DNA of 64,000 nt from Pedobacter psychrodurus (GCF_004331735.1 NZ_SJSO01000010.1:33041-97040); one strand, 5' to 3'; counted from the stretch's first letter, positions 52,590 to 62,033 are shown. The notes: generated by a model from the letters alone, not told the origin. Program-made: numbers and translations.

Positions 52590-54971
52590 ATGAACAAAAT
52601 CCCTAAAGCTTTCCTCATTTCCGATATTTTCTGCTTTGCCTTGCTTTTGGCATTTCTTTTTTCGTTACCATCAAAACTGTTTAAAACACCCACATCGTTT
52701 GTAATTGAGGCCAGCAATGGAAATTTATTAAGTGCAGCAATTGCCAGCGACGGACAATGGCGGTTTCCGGTGGCGGATAGTGTACCTATAAAATTTAAGG
52801 ACTGCATTATTGCTTTCGAGGATAAGCGGTTCTATAGTCACCTCGGCATCGATTTTTTGGCCATGAGCAGGGCGATGCAGCAAAACTGGAAGGCAAAGAG
52901 CGTGGTAAGCGGTGGAAGTACATTAAGCATGCAGGTAATCCGGTTATCGCGAAAACAAGAACGAACGGTTTGGCAAAAATTATTAGAAGTGATTTTGGCG
53001 CTACGTTTAGAAACGAGGTATTCGAAAGAAAAAATTATAGGCCTATATGCCGCCAATGCACCATTCGGAAGTAATGTTGTTGGTTTAGAAGCAGCGAGTT
53101 GGCGCTATTATGGTCGCAATGCCAAAACCCTTTCATGGGGCGAAATGGCAACATTGGCTGTATTGCCTAATAGCCCTTCTTTGGTTCATCCGGGTAAAAA
53201 TTCGACGAGATTAATTAAAAAGAGAAACGACTTATTAGATAAGCTGGCCAAACTAAAATACATCGATCAGGCAACTGCTAATTTAGCTAAATTAGAACCC
53301 GTTCCAGGCAAGCCCATGCCCTTGCCCCAGAATGCGCCACATCTATTGAACCGTTTTAAATTAGAACGAGCGAGTCTTAAAATACCCTCCACCAGAATTA
53401 CTTCTACCTTAGATGAAAATATCCAACGAAAAGTTAATGCTATACTTAAAAGGTACAATAACCGCTACCGGGCAAACGACATCAACAATATTTCGGCGTT
53501 GATACTCAATGCCAGAACAGGTCAGGTAGTAAGTTATGTAGGTAATATTTATCAGCCAGAAAATGCCGACCTGCAAAGCCACGTGGATATGATTAAAGCG
53601 CCACGCAGTCCTGGAAGTACCTTAAAACCGTTGCTTTACGCCAGTATGATTAATGACGGCTTCATATTGCCTCATACCTTAATTCCTGATATCCCGACTC
53701 AAATAGCGGGCTATTCGCCTCAAAATTACGATCTGGGCTATGATGGTGCCATTGCTGCCGATAAAGCCCTGAGCCGCTCCTTAAACATCCCTGCGGTAAA
53801 AATGTTGCAGCAATACAAATACGAACGTTTTTACGATAAGCTAAAAAAACTGGGAATAGGAACGCTGAACCAACCAGCAGATCATTACGGTTTGTCGTTA
53901 ATTTTAGGCGGTAGCGAAGTTACAATGTGGGACCTGGCCAACACCTATATGGGAATGGTGCGTACCCTGAATCATTTCAACACCTATAAAGGTTTGTATA
54001 ATCCTGAAGATTATAAACCAGCAAGCTACTTCAATAGTGACAGTAAAGATGAAAAAGATTATCAGCGCACATCCTTTTTAGACCACGGCTCCATTTGCGC
54101 CACTTTTAATGCGATGGAAGAGGTGATGCGGCCAGGTGATGAAGGTTTATGGGAACAATTTTCTTCATCGCAAAGAGTAGCATGGAAAACGGGAACGAGT
54201 TTTGGTTTTCGCGATGCCTGGGCTATTGGATTAACACCAAATTATGTAGTTTGTGTTTGGGTAGGCAATGCCGATGGCGAAGGAAGACCTGGCCTGGTAG
54301 GGATTGAAGCAGCTGCTCCCGTTCTATTTGATATTTTTAGGTTATTGCCTAATGGAAAATGGTTCGAAGTACCAAGCACCAAACTAAAAAAGATAAAAAT
54401 ATGCAAGCAGAGTGGTTATAAAGCTGGAGAATACTGTACAGATGTTGCTGAAGAATTAGTGCCTGTATCAGGAGAGAAAACGGCCGTTTGCCCCTTTCAT
54501 AAATTGGTTCACTTAGATAATACCAGTACTTACCGGGTTACTGACCAATGTGAAAGTATAACCCATATGCAGCACAAAAGCTGGTTTATTTTACCGCCGG
54601 CGATGGAATATTATTACAAAATAAAAAATAGCGATTATAAATCCCTCCCGCCTTTTAAAGATGGTTGCAGCCTTTCAGGCGGAAATAGTGTAATGGAGGT
54701 AATTTACCCGAAAAACAATGCAATAGTTTATATTCCCTTAGAACTGGATGGAACAAGAGGTAAAATTGTGATTAATGCAGCGCACAGAAATCCAAGTGCT
54801 AAAATATATTGGCATATTGATAATGAATATATAAGCACCACCACTAATTTTCATCAATTGGCTATTAATCCACCACCTGGTAAACATACCTTAACTTTAG
54901 TTGATGAAAATGGAGAAAGACTGGTTCAAACTTTTACGGTTTTGGACAAAGAGAAAAAAGGCGGAAGGTAA
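52590..54971 (+). CDS. pbpC: Penicillin-binding protein 1C
   Basis: A 793-residue bifunctional class A PBP with a short N-terminal anchor (FLISDIFCFALLLAFLFSL). The GT51 glycosyltransferase has IIAFEDKRFYSHLGID (Glu77) and GGSTLSMQVIRL. The transpeptidase has the nucleophile Ser343 in SPGSTLKPLLY and the KTGTSFGFRD triad (Lys533). The C-terminal BiPBP_C domain (VIYPKNNAIVYIPLELDGTRGKIV) is specific for PBP1C. It synthesises and repairs peptidoglycan, probably with the macroglobulin upstream. The -35 to start region consists of REP palindromes, so expression may depend on a promoter within them or upstream of the RAYT gene. Confidence 0.95.
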   Translation: MNKIPKAFLISDIFCFALLLAFLFSLPSKLFKTPTSFVIEASNGNLLSAAIASDGQWRFPVADSVPIKFKDCIIAFEDKRFYSHLGIDFLAMSRAMQQNWKAKSVVSGGSTLSMQVIRLSRKQERTVWQKLLEVILALRLETRYSKEKIIGLYAANAPFGSNVVGLEAASWRYYGRNAKTLSWGEMATLAVLPNSPSLVHPGKNSTRLIKKRNDLLDKLAKLKYIDQATANLAKLEPVPGKPMPLPQNAPHLLNRFKLERASLKIPSTRITSTLDENIQRKVNAILKRYNNRYRANDINNISALILNARTGQVVSYVGNIYQPENADLQSHVDMIKAPRSPGSTLKPLLYASMINDGFILPHTLIPDIPTQIAGYSPQNYDLGYDGAIAADKALSRSLNIPAVKMLQQYKYERFYDKLKKLGIGTLNQPADHYGLSLILGGSEVTMWDLANTYMGMVRTLNHFNTYKGLYNPEDYKPASYFNSDSKDEKDYQRTSFLDHGSICATFNAMEEVMRPGDEGLWEQFSSSQRVAWKTGTSFGFRDAWAIGLTPNYVVCVWVGNADGEGRPGLVGIEAAAPVLFDIFRLLPNGKWFEVPSTKLKKIKICKQSGYKAGEYCTDVAEELVPVSGEKTAVCPFHKLVHLDNTSTYRVTDQCESITHMQHKSWFILPPAMEYYYKIKNSDYKSLPPFKDGCSLSGGNSVMEVIYPKNNAIVYIPLELDGTRGKIVINAAHRNPSAKIYWHIDNEYISTTTNFHQLAINPPPGKHTLTLVDENGERLVQTFTVLDKEKKGGR

Positions 54972-55217
54972 AGGGCAATAAGGTTGAAGGTTTAGGCGGT
55001 TAAGCACTAACACCCGTTTATATTTTGCTTGTTTCAACTGTCTAAAGTTTTATAAACCTGATATAGTAAAAATCCTTTTTAATTTGCAGCAACATAACTT
55101 TTCAGTACAACCATCGATATTAAAAAGATTGGAACGATAGCAGGTCTTCCGTAACCGATTACCACAAAACCCTGCTTTTCAAAAAGTCAACAAATTAAAT
55201 CACTTTATTTAAATCTG

Positions 55218-55910
55218 CTATATCTCGGTTCTTGTAACCACTAACTGCCGCGAAATTGTTCCATAAACAATCAAATACTGCGCAATCATGTAGGTAGCCA
55301 TAATTAAAGCCCCGCTTTGTGGAATGGGCTGAGCGAATTTATTCACGGCTAACACACTGTCAGACAATAAGAAAAACAGCGCCCCATACAGGATGAGTTT
55401 AAAACTAAAAATATTCACTTTCCCATACCGATTAACGGCCAGAATTGCCATAACGGTTATAATAATGGCATAAATTAAAACGGGAAACTGCATTGCCCCT
55501 AGTTTTGGCTGAAGATAGAAAAACAGGCCTGAGCAAAAAATGGCAAAAGCGCCTATGGCCCACAAAAAATATGGTGTTTTGTGGTTAGGGTTCGATCTAT
55601 GATCGAGCGTAAATGCCCTTATATAAAAAATATGGCAAGCTAAAAAGGCGATTAACCCATAAATAAAAAAAACTGGTTTACCGCTTTGAAGCATCAGCAG
55701 AATATCGCCAATCCATGCAAAAATTAATCCTGCAAAAATTCTCTTATGGAAACGTCCCTTCAAATTTGTACTGAGATAAAGCCATACCAAAAGTACCACC
55801 ACAATTAATGGCTTAGAGAAATTACGTAATTCAATATTATTGACATATTCTGCATATAGCTGAATTACAAATACAAGGAAAAATATAAATGAAAATAGCT
55901 TAGTCTTCAT
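55218..55910 (-). CDS. YhhN/TMEM86-family membrane protein (lysoplasmalogenase-like)
   Basis: A 230-residue protein with eight hydrophobic segments. FSKPLIVVVLLVWLYL, LIFAWIGDILLML with its Gly-Asp, and LYGALFFLLSDSVLAVNKF with its Ser-Asp-Ser are the YhhN hallmarks. Human TMEM86B hydrolyses the vinyl ether of lysoplasmalogens, and some bacterial YhhN proteins do the same. Its start overlaps the end of the alkylglycerol-monooxygenase-like gene by 11 bases, so the two are translated together. This makes a joint role in ether-lipid breakdown attractive. Confidence 0.85.
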   Translation of the reverse strand: MKTKLFSFIFFLVFVIQLYAEYVNNIELRNFSKPLIVVVLLVWLYLSTNLKGRFHKRIFAGLIFAWIGDILLMLQSGKPVFFIYGLIAFLACHIFYIRAFTLDHRSNPNHKTPYFLWAIGAFAIFCSGLFFYLQPKLGAMQFPVLIYAIIITVMAILAVNRYGKVNIFSFKLILYGALFFLLSDSVLAVNKFAQPIPQSGALIMATYMIAQYLIVYGTISRQLVVTRTEI

Positions 55911-57117
55911 CAGGATCGGGATTTGCCTTTTGCAAATTAAAGAACCAAATTACGGATATTAACTGGATAGCCACAAAAATTACTTGATAGCCGAGCGGAA
56001 ATTTTAAAAACAGGACCAACAAAACACCAAACAACAGCCTAAAATACTCAAATCTAATTTGCCATGCTTTTTGTTCTAATAAAGCGCCACAGGTAATTAA
56101 CGTGCATATGGTAAAAATAGCTCCAGAAACTAAAGAAATGGTTTCCATTTTATGGTAAGAAAACAATATCGCAGAGCCCGTAGTTAGAGCAACTAAAAAC
56201 TGGATTAAAACATAACCTGTTAGCTTAGATTGATATACTGGATTATATTTTTCATAGGCTTCTACATCTATTTCTGGTGCTGATTGAAATCCACCTAGAT
56301 GTGATGGAAGCCAGCCTGGGGGTTTAAGAAAAACTTTAATTTTATCGCTAAATTTAGGTGATTGCTTTGCTGTTTTAACCAGATCATCCCAATAATGAAG
56401 ATTTGCCCAAACAGGATTCCAACTGGCTAAAGGTTTGGTGATACCATAATAAACCTCTTCTTCTTCTTTCTGAAAAGTTCCAAAAAAGCGATCCCAGATA
56501 ATTAATGTACCAGCGTGGTTTTTATCGATATATTTTGGATTAGAGCCATGGTGTACCCGATGATGTGATGGTGTATTTAAAATGTACTCTAAAAAGCCCA
56601 TGCTTTTAATGGCTCTGGTATGAATCCAAAACTGATACAAAGTATTGAAAGAACTTAATGTTAAGAACATGATCGGATCAAAACCAACAAATGCTAGTGG
56701 GAGGTAAAATACCCAGCTAAACCAGCCCTGAAACCAGCTTTGCCTTAAAGCCACGGTTAAATTATATTCCTCTGATTGATGATGTACAATATGTGCCGCC
56801 CATAAAGCATTTACTTCATGGCTCATCCGATGAAACCAATAATAGAAAAAATCGACACCAATAAATAGCAGTATCCAAATCCATATTGTTTTGGGCAATT
56901 CAAATAAACGCCAGTGCTCAAAAATATATTTGTAACCAAAAAACAATGCGGTTTTCATAAAAATCCCGGTGAGCTGTTGCCCTATACCCTGACTTAAATT
57001 GGCAATACTGTCATTAAGCCGATAATAATTTAGTTTTTTATAAAAATTATAGGCCAATTCTATTCCGATCAGAATAAAAAAAACCGGTACAGATAACGCA
57101 ATGTAATCTACTTTCAT
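55900..57117 (-). CDS. Fatty acid hydroxylase superfamily protein, alkylglycerol-monooxygenase-like
   Basis: A 405-residue membrane di-iron enzyme. The eight-histidine set is in FFYYWFHRMSHEVNALWAAHIVHHQSEEYN and FWIHTRAIKSMG, then NTPSHHRVHHGSNPKYIDKNHAGTLIIWDRFFGTF. The wording of these blocks (HEVN.(M/L)WA.H..HH.SE.YN, YQFWIHT, LNTPSHHRVHHG, IDKNYAG.LIIWD) is strikingly like animal alkylglycerol monooxygenase (AGMO/TMEM195), more than like sterol desaturases. AGMO cuts the O-alkyl bond of ether lipids with tetrahydrobiopterin. The extra C-terminal 130 residues contain three or four membrane segments. Overlaps the YhhN gene downstream. Confidence 0.85.
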   Translation of the reverse strand: MKVDYIALSVPVFFILIGIELAYNFYKKLNYYRLNDSIANLSQGIGQQLTGIFMKTALFFGYKYIFEHWRLFELPKTIWIWILLFIGVDFFYYWFHRMSHEVNALWAAHIVHHQSEEYNLTVALRQSWFQGWFSWVFYLPLAFVGFDPIMFLTLSSFNTLYQFWIHTRAIKSMGFLEYILNTPSHHRVHHGSNPKYIDKNHAGTLIIWDRFFGTFQKEEEEVYYGITKPLASWNPVWANLHYWDDLVKTAKQSPKFSDKIKVFLKPPGWLPSHLGGFQSAPEIDVEAYEKYNPVYQSKLTGYVLIQFLVALTTGSAILFSYHKMETISLVSGAIFTICTLITCGALLEQKAWQIRFEYFRLLFGVLLVLFLKFPLGYQVIFVAIQLISVIWFFNLQKANPDPDED

Positions 57118-57312
57118 ATAAACACAAAAAATATTTGGCTAGCAATATTACCTTACAATTTAGAAAATTTTCAGGTCAACATAAAATCTAATTCATGTAA
57201 CATTTGTACTTGTTTGGTTTTCGTTATTCATTTCTATCAAATTCACCTTACCTTTGAAAGGCTAAATCAATGGTTTTGGCGTTAATAAATTTTCATTTAA
57301 ATTATCCCATCT

Positions 57313-57663
57313 ATGAAAAAATTATCTCTCCTTATTTTGCTAATTGCCTCGGCATTTTATGCAAAGAGCCAAACGCTAGTATTAGCCAAAGATGCCGCTC
57401 AATATATCGGTAAAAATGTAACCATTTGCGATTCGGTTTATAGTACTAAGGCTTTAGATAAATTAACCTTAATTAATTTAGGCGGCGCCTACCCAAAAGA
57501 ACTGATCACTGTAATCATCAATAAAGAAGATCAGCGTAAATTTCCTTCAGAACCTTCAAGCATGTTTATGGGAAATAAAATCTGTATTACTGGAATCGTA
57601 ACCGATTTTAAAGGTAAAAAACAGATTTTAGTTACCGATCCGAAGCAGATTATCGTAAAATAA
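57313..57663 (+). CDS. Exported small OB-fold-like protein
   Basis: A 116-residue protein with a signal peptide (KLSLLILLIASAFYAKSQ). The mature part, DAAQYIGKNVTICDSVYSTKALDKLTLINLGGAYPKELITVII, then KICITGIVTDFKGKKQILVTDPKQIIV, has the strand pattern of an OB-fold of the type found in Bacteroidota exported proteins. The function is unknown; nucleic acid or sugar binding are both possible. Stands alone, with the divergent AGMO-like gene upstream. Confidence 0.75.
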   Translation: MKKLSLLILLIASAFYAKSQTLVLAKDAAQYIGKNVTICDSVYSTKALDKLTLINLGGAYPKELITVIINKEDQRKFPSEPSSMFMGNKICITGIVTDFKGKKQILVTDPKQIIVK

Positions 57664-58222
57664 TCTACTAATCATCGAACAGTGGTATGGTTCAGCTTTA
57701 GCTGTTGCGATAAAGCCAAACCTGATTAACAAGCAGTTAAACTTTATTTACCTCGTATTCCCAAAATCGCATTACGGTATTAAGAAAGCATTAATAGGTG
57801 TAAATTATTTAATGGTAGAACAATCTATGTATATCAACCTAAGCACCTCCTCATTTAAAGGAGGGGGCTTGGGTTGGAGCGTTAATACAAAAAGTATAAT
57901 TTATGAGTAAATTGTCGAATGATGTGCTTCTTCAGTCGGCAGGAAATTAATCCTGCCAACCTAGTAAGCATAGATATCCTTATTATCTGATTCGAAGATT
58001 AAAAATCATTTCAACATATCATAACGGATTATACATATAGGCGTATTTCCTTGATGAATCGTTTTATTTCCTTGATGAATATTTTTGGTCTTGTAGCTTT
58101 TCTTATACTTAAATTTCAGACTTTCACTAATTTTAATTCTTAAATCGCATCTATTTCTAAAAAACTAAAACTTTTCGCATCTATTGGCATAAAATCCATA
58201 GTTTTGATTTTTTGATCAACCT
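57664..58222. other. Gene-free region with small repeats before the PAP2 gene
   Basis: No gene. It contains a dispersed repeat of the type cacctcctcatttaaaggag (about 57845-57864; arms cctcct/aggagg). A 16-base direct repeat tatttccttgatgaat occurs at 58044-58059 and 58065-58080. An 11-base direct repeat tcgcatctatt occurs at 58145-58155 and 58175-58185, close upstream of the PAP2 promoter box. Confidence 0.6.
58199..58206 (+). promoter_or_regulatory. -7 promoter box of the PAP2 gene
   Basis: TAGTTTTG matches TAnnTTTG and lies 16 bases before the ATG at 58223, so the leader would be about 10 bases. Confidence 0.55.
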
Positions 58223-58861
58223 ATGTCTATACTTTTAAAACGAAATACGTTAATTTTTATACTCATTGTACTTGTTGCTACTTTTACTTGTTTAAGTTTT
58301 TTCATTGCGCAGCATCAGATACTTGATTTTGACCTTAAAACTTCGTTGTTTATTCAGCAATACCATGCAGATTGGTTAGATAAATTAATGCTGGCAATCA
58401 GTTTTTTTGGCGAACTCCCTTATTCATTACTTTCGGTAGTAGTGGTGGCGATCATATTTTATCAGCAGAAGTATAAACGCGAAGGCCTATTCATTTCAAC
58501 GGTTCTATTGTCTGGATTAATTATCCTGGGTATAAAAAATGTGATTAACCGTCCACGCCCTACTGCATTTTATGTACGATTGGTGGAAGTAAACCGGTTT
58601 CAGAGCTATCCTAGCGGACATGTACTTTCTTATACGCTCTTTTTTGGCTTTTTAATTATTTTGATGAGTACTTTGAAAAACGTGCCGAAGCTGACTAAAA
58701 ATCTAGTGACTTATTTATCAGCATTTTTGATGATTACCATTGTACCATCCAGAATTTACCTAGGTGCACATTGGTTTACGGATACTGTTGGTGGTTTTCT
58801 GTTGGGATTAATTTGCCTTTTCCCACTTTGTTATTTTTATTTTAAAAAGAAAACAAATTAA
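58223..58861 (+). CDS. PAP2-family membrane phosphatase
   Basis: A 212-residue membrane protein with about six hydrophobic segments. The three acid-phosphatase motifs are present: KNVINRPRPT (KxxxxxxRP), SYPSGHVLSY (PSGH) and RIYLGAHWFTDTVGG (SRxxxxxHxxxD form). Members dephosphorylate phosphatidic acid, phosphatidylglycerol phosphate or undecaprenyl pyrophosphate; the exact substrate cannot be read. The gene ends in a TTAA shared with the stop codon of the convergent Crp/Fnr gene. Confidence 0.9.
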   Translation: MSILLKRNTLIFILIVLVATFTCLSFFIAQHQILDFDLKTSLFIQQYHADWLDKLMLAISFFGELPYSLLSVVVVAIIFYQQKYKREGLFISTVLLSGLIILGIKNVINRPRPTAFYVRLVEVNRFQSYPSGHVLSYTLFFGFLIILMSTLKNVPKLTKNLVTYLSAFLMITIVPSRIYLGAHWFTDTVGGFLLGLICLFPLCYFYFKKKTN

Positions 58862-59466
58862 CTTTTTTCTTCCAGTTTTTCTTTTTTTCTGATCCTGCTC
58901 AAGGTTTCAATCCGCATTCCCAGATAGCTGGCTAAAAATTTTAATGGAACCCTAGACTTTATAGTAGGATATCCGATTTTAAATTGTTTGTACCTTACTT
59001 CTGCTGAAGGAATGCGTGATAAGATAGATCGCTCTTGCGACATATGGTAATGTATGGCCAATAACTTTCTAGCTAAAATGTTGGTTTCAGGAAATTGCAG
59101 ATACATGTCGTCGATAAAACGATATGGGAGTATAAGCAATTCCGAATCTTCCAGTGCCTGATATTGTTCTTGATAAGTTGGAATAAGCGTTCCTGGATTT
59201 CGAATACTGCCAATCAGGTGATTTTCGTCGGTTAACCAGGCGGTAATATCTTTTCCATCATCCAGTACAAAAGCGCGTACTAAGCCTTTAACAATAAAGA
59301 ATAAACAATCGCCACTAATATCGCTAAGGTTAGGCAAAACCTCATTCTTACGTACAGCGATTTTGAATGTTTCGGTTTTTAACCGTTCTATTATTTCTTC
59401 TCTTAATGGCTGCAGCTCATTTAAATACTTGGTAAGAGGATCACTTTCATGATTGGCAGCGGTCAT
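58858..59466 (-). CDS. Crp/Fnr-family regulator
   Basis: A 202-residue protein with a cyclic-nucleotide-binding-like beta barrel (LSDISGDCLFFIVKGLVRAFVLDDGKDITAWLTDENHLIGS) and a C-terminal helix-turn-helix (RVPLKFLASYLGMRIETLSRIRKK). The cAMP phosphate-binding Arg motif of CRP (RxSxxxE) is not evident, so it may bind another ligand or none, which is usual for Bacteroidota Crp-like proteins. Convergent with the PAP2 gene with a four-base overlap of the stop codons. Regulon unknown. Confidence 0.88.
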   Translation of the reverse strand: MTAANHESDPLTKYLNELQPLREEIIERLKTETFKIAVRKNEVLPNLSDISGDCLFFIVKGLVRAFVLDDGKDITAWLTDENHLIGSIRNPGTLIPTYQEQYQALEDSELLILPYRFIDDMYLQFPETNILARKLLAIHYHMSQERSILSRIPSAEVRYKQFKIGYPTIKSRVPLKFLASYLGMRIETLSRIRKKEKLEEKS

Positions 59467-59672
59467 AATATTTATCCAGGATTTTAAAACTATGCAAGCT
59501 ATTACTTGAATACCGGATTTCCAAATATGAAAACGTGTGCAACAGCGAAAAAATTACAGTTGTCAAAATTTATTTTTCACAATATTGCTTTCGGAACCAT
59601 TTTAAGGAATAAATTATTCGTCAAATTTTCACTTTGATAACTGTATTTTAACTTAATCATAAAAAAATCTGA

Positions 59673-59680
59673 TAATTTTG
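59673..59680 (+). promoter_or_regulatory. -7 promoter box of the HAD gene, near-leaderless
   Basis: TAATTTTG matches TAnnTTTG and ends 5 bases before the ATG at 59686. Transcription would begin almost at the start codon, suggesting a leaderless mRNA. Confidence 0.5.
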
Positions 59681-59685
59681 CCGCC

Positions 59686-60351
59686 ATGACGAACAATAAA
59701 CCTAAAGCTTTCCTTTTCGATCTTAATGGAACCATGATTAATGATATGGCTTTCCACAATCATGCCTGGCATAACATACTTACACAAGATTTAGGTGCGA
59801 GTATTAGCTTCGATGCCGTTAAAAAACAGATGTATGGTAAAAACCAAGATCTGTTAGAACGTGTTTTTGGTGTTGGTCATTTCTCTCAGGAACAGATTGA
59901 TCAGATTTCTATTGAAAAAGAGCATAGATATCAAGCAGCATATAAAAAACATTTAACCTTAATAGCTGGTTTAGACGATTTTTTAGAAAAAGCAAAACAA
60001 TCAGGCATTCAAATGGCTATTGGTTCGGCAGCTATTCCATTCAATATCAATTTTGTACTCGATAATTTAAATATCCGTTCCTATTTTAAGGCAGTAGTAA
60101 GTGCCGAGGATGTGGTAAATAGTAAACCAGATCCGGAAACTTTTACCAAGGGCGCTGAAATTTTAGGCGTTGCAGCTAGCGAATGTATTGTTTTTGAAGA
60201 TGCACCAAAAGGTGTTGAAGCAGCGCAGAATGCCGGAATGAAATGTGTTGCGCTAACAACTATGCACACCAAGGATGAATTTTCAGCTTACCATAACATT
60301 ATAGCTTTTATAGAAGATTATACAGATCCCGTTATACAAGATCTTTTCTAA
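59686..60351 (+). CDS. HAD hydrolase, beta-phosphoglucomutase-like
   Basis: A 221-residue HAD-superfamily protein (subfamily with helical cap). Motif I is FLFDLNGTMIND (nucleophile Asp12), motif II IGSAA, motif III the Lys in VNSKPDPETF, motif IV VFEDAPKGVEAA. The second Asp of the usual DxD, the general acid/base, is Asn14 here, which would weaken mutase or phosphatase chemistry; this DLN form may be a lineage feature. It could dephosphorylate a sugar phosphate. The start is fixed by a -7 box immediately before it. Monocistronic. Confidence 0.85.
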   Translation: MTNNKPKAFLFDLNGTMINDMAFHNHAWHNILTQDLGASISFDAVKKQMYGKNQDLLERVFGVGHFSQEQIDQISIEKEHRYQAAYKKHLTLIAGLDDFLEKAKQSGIQMAIGSAAIPFNINFVLDNLNIRSYFKAVVSAEDVVNSKPDPETFTKGAEILGVAASECIVFEDAPKGVEAAQNAGMKCVALTTMHTKDEFSAYHNIIAFIEDYTDPVIQDLF

Positions 60352-60860
60352 AATACATAAGGCTGTATCAAAAAGTTAAATTCGATTTGAATTGTCACAT
60401 TGAGCTTCCCGATTAATCGGGACAAGTAGTCGAAACGCTCTGCCAAGGCCATTTAATCCAGTCCTTCGACAGGCTACCATTGATGTTATTCGTAATCATA
60501 TAATGATAAGCACTTTATTTGCAATATACATTTCTGCCCAGCTAGGCCATAGTACTGTATCTTCGTTCTACTTAAATCCGGCCTAACAAATTTTTCGGGC
60601 TCTACTGCCCCAGCCATCCCCCTAGCTTCGAAAGAAAAATTTTCAGCCGGTGTTTTTTGTTTCTTTTTAACACCAAAAAGAAAGAGCCCATCGGCGGCGG
60701 CGAGCCGAGGCAAGGATGAGCCGTAGGATTAAAAATAATCAATTATATACGTCAATCATATTGATTATTATACAATAAATTATTCCGCAGGATGACAATC
60801 TATATTTATGATACTGCCTTATGTATTTATCATCGTTGGATGCAGGGATCACCAACCCGA
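60352..60860. repeat. Intergenic repeat cluster between HAD and galM genes
   Basis: No gene. It holds a repeat of the TGAGC-TGTCGAA family (60394-60480) interrupted by the perfect palindrome tcccgattaatcggga (60407-60422). A G/C-richer block (60590-60720, gcccatcggcggcggcgagc) follows, whose 75-codon minus-strand frame looks like a translated dispersed repeat. The -60730 to 60840 part is AT-rich. Confidence 0.6.
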
Positions 60861-62033
60861 TTATTTAGAAAATTTATAAACCGAGCTTGTTTTATACACC
60901 TGTCCGGGCTTTAAAACAGTTGATGGAAAAGCGGGCTGATTTGGTGAATCTGGAAAATGCTGTGTTTCCAATGCAATAGCTGTTCTAAAATCATCTTTAG
61001 CACCAGTTTTAAAGGTATTTTTACTTTGCATAAAGTTTCCGCTGTAAAATTGTAAGCCTGGCTCCTGCGTATAAATATCCATCACTATACCCGACTTATC
61101 TCCTTTAACCGTAGCCGCATGGAACATGCCCATTGCTTTGGTTTTATTCAGCACGTAGTTATGATCATAACCTTTCCCGAAAGTTAACTGTTCGTTTTTA
61201 TCGTTTATACGTGCACCAATAGTGGTTGCAGTAGTGAAATCAAATGGAGTACCCTTAACTTTTTCAATTTTTCCTGTCGGGATCAAGGTAGAATCAACAG
61301 GTGTATATTCATCTGCATAAATCTGCACCTCGTGGTTCAAAATCTCACCGCTTCCATCTCCATTTAAATTAAAAAATGCATGGTTTGTTAAATTTACGAC
61401 AGTAATTTTATCTGTTTTAGCCTCATAATCCATTTTCAGTTCATTATCATCCGTTAATGTATAAGTTACCTTAACATCTAAATTACCAGGAAAATTTTCG
61501 TCGCCATCTTTTGATAAATAATGAAGCACTAAGCTATTAGCGCTCGGTTGACTGGCATCCCAAACTACATATTGATAGCCTTTTTTTCCCCCATGAAGGG
61601 TATTCTGTCCGTTATTGGTAAATAATGAATAGGTTTTACCCTCAAGCGTAAATTTACCTTTTGCTATGCGGTTACCATATCGGCCAATAGTTGCCCCGAA
61701 ATAGGGCTCGGTCGATTTTTCGTAATCAGTAATACTTTTAAAACCCACCACCACATCAACTAAATTACCACCTTTATTGGGTACCAATAAGCTAACCAAG
61801 CGCCCACCGTAATTGGTAAAAATAGCTTCCGCATTATTCTTATTCTTTAAGGTATACAATGCTGTTTGTTTACCATCAATTTCTTTTTTAAAAGAATCGG
61901 CAACAAGTTTTACAACTGCTATTGAGTCGCCTTTTAAACTATCTGTTGATGAAGATTTTTTGGTTCCGGATTGACAAGATGCAAACCCAATTGCAGCCAG
62001 CACACTGAGGCTTGTTAATGATTGTAGTTTCAT
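60861..62033 (-). CDS. galM: Aldose 1-epimerase, lipoprotein
   Basis: A 390-residue GalM-family mutarotase from the ATG at 62031-62033, giving a lipoprotein signal MKLQSLTSLSVLAAIGFASC (lipobox GFASC); an upstream Met at 62078 would bury the signal. Blocks are IFTNYGGRLVSLLVPNKGG, GATIGRYGNRIAKGKFTLEGK, NNGQNTLHGGKKGY (the catalytic His region), VVNLTNHAFFNLNGDG and the catalytic Glu in AIALETQHFPDSPN. It interconverts alpha and beta sugar anomers in the periplasm, useful for glycan-degrading bacteria. Monocistronic. Confidence 0.93.
   Translation of the reverse strand: MKLQSLTSLSVLAAIGFASCQSGTKKSSSTDSLKGDSIAVVKLVADSFKKEIDGKQTALYTLKNKNNAEAIFTNYGGRLVSLLVPNKGGNLVDVVVGFKSITDYEKSTEPYFGATIGRYGNRIAKGKFTLEGKTYSLFTNNGQNTLHGGKKGYQYVVWDASQPSANSLVLHYLSKDGDENFPGNLDVKVTYTLTDDNELKMDYEAKTDKITVVNLTNHAFFNLNGDGSGEILNHEVQIYADEYTPVDSTLIPTGKIEKVKGTPFDFTTATTIGARINDKNEQLTFGKGYDHNYVLNKTKAMGMFHAATVKGDKSGIVMDIYTQEPGLQFYSGNFMQSKNTFKTGAKDDFRTAIALETQHFPDSPNQPAFPSTVLKPGQVYKTSSVYKFSK

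Noticed and set aside
60486..60713. 75-codon minus-strand frame
   Set aside because: Covers a GC-richer intergenic repeat-type block; no domain, start signal or neighbour supports it.
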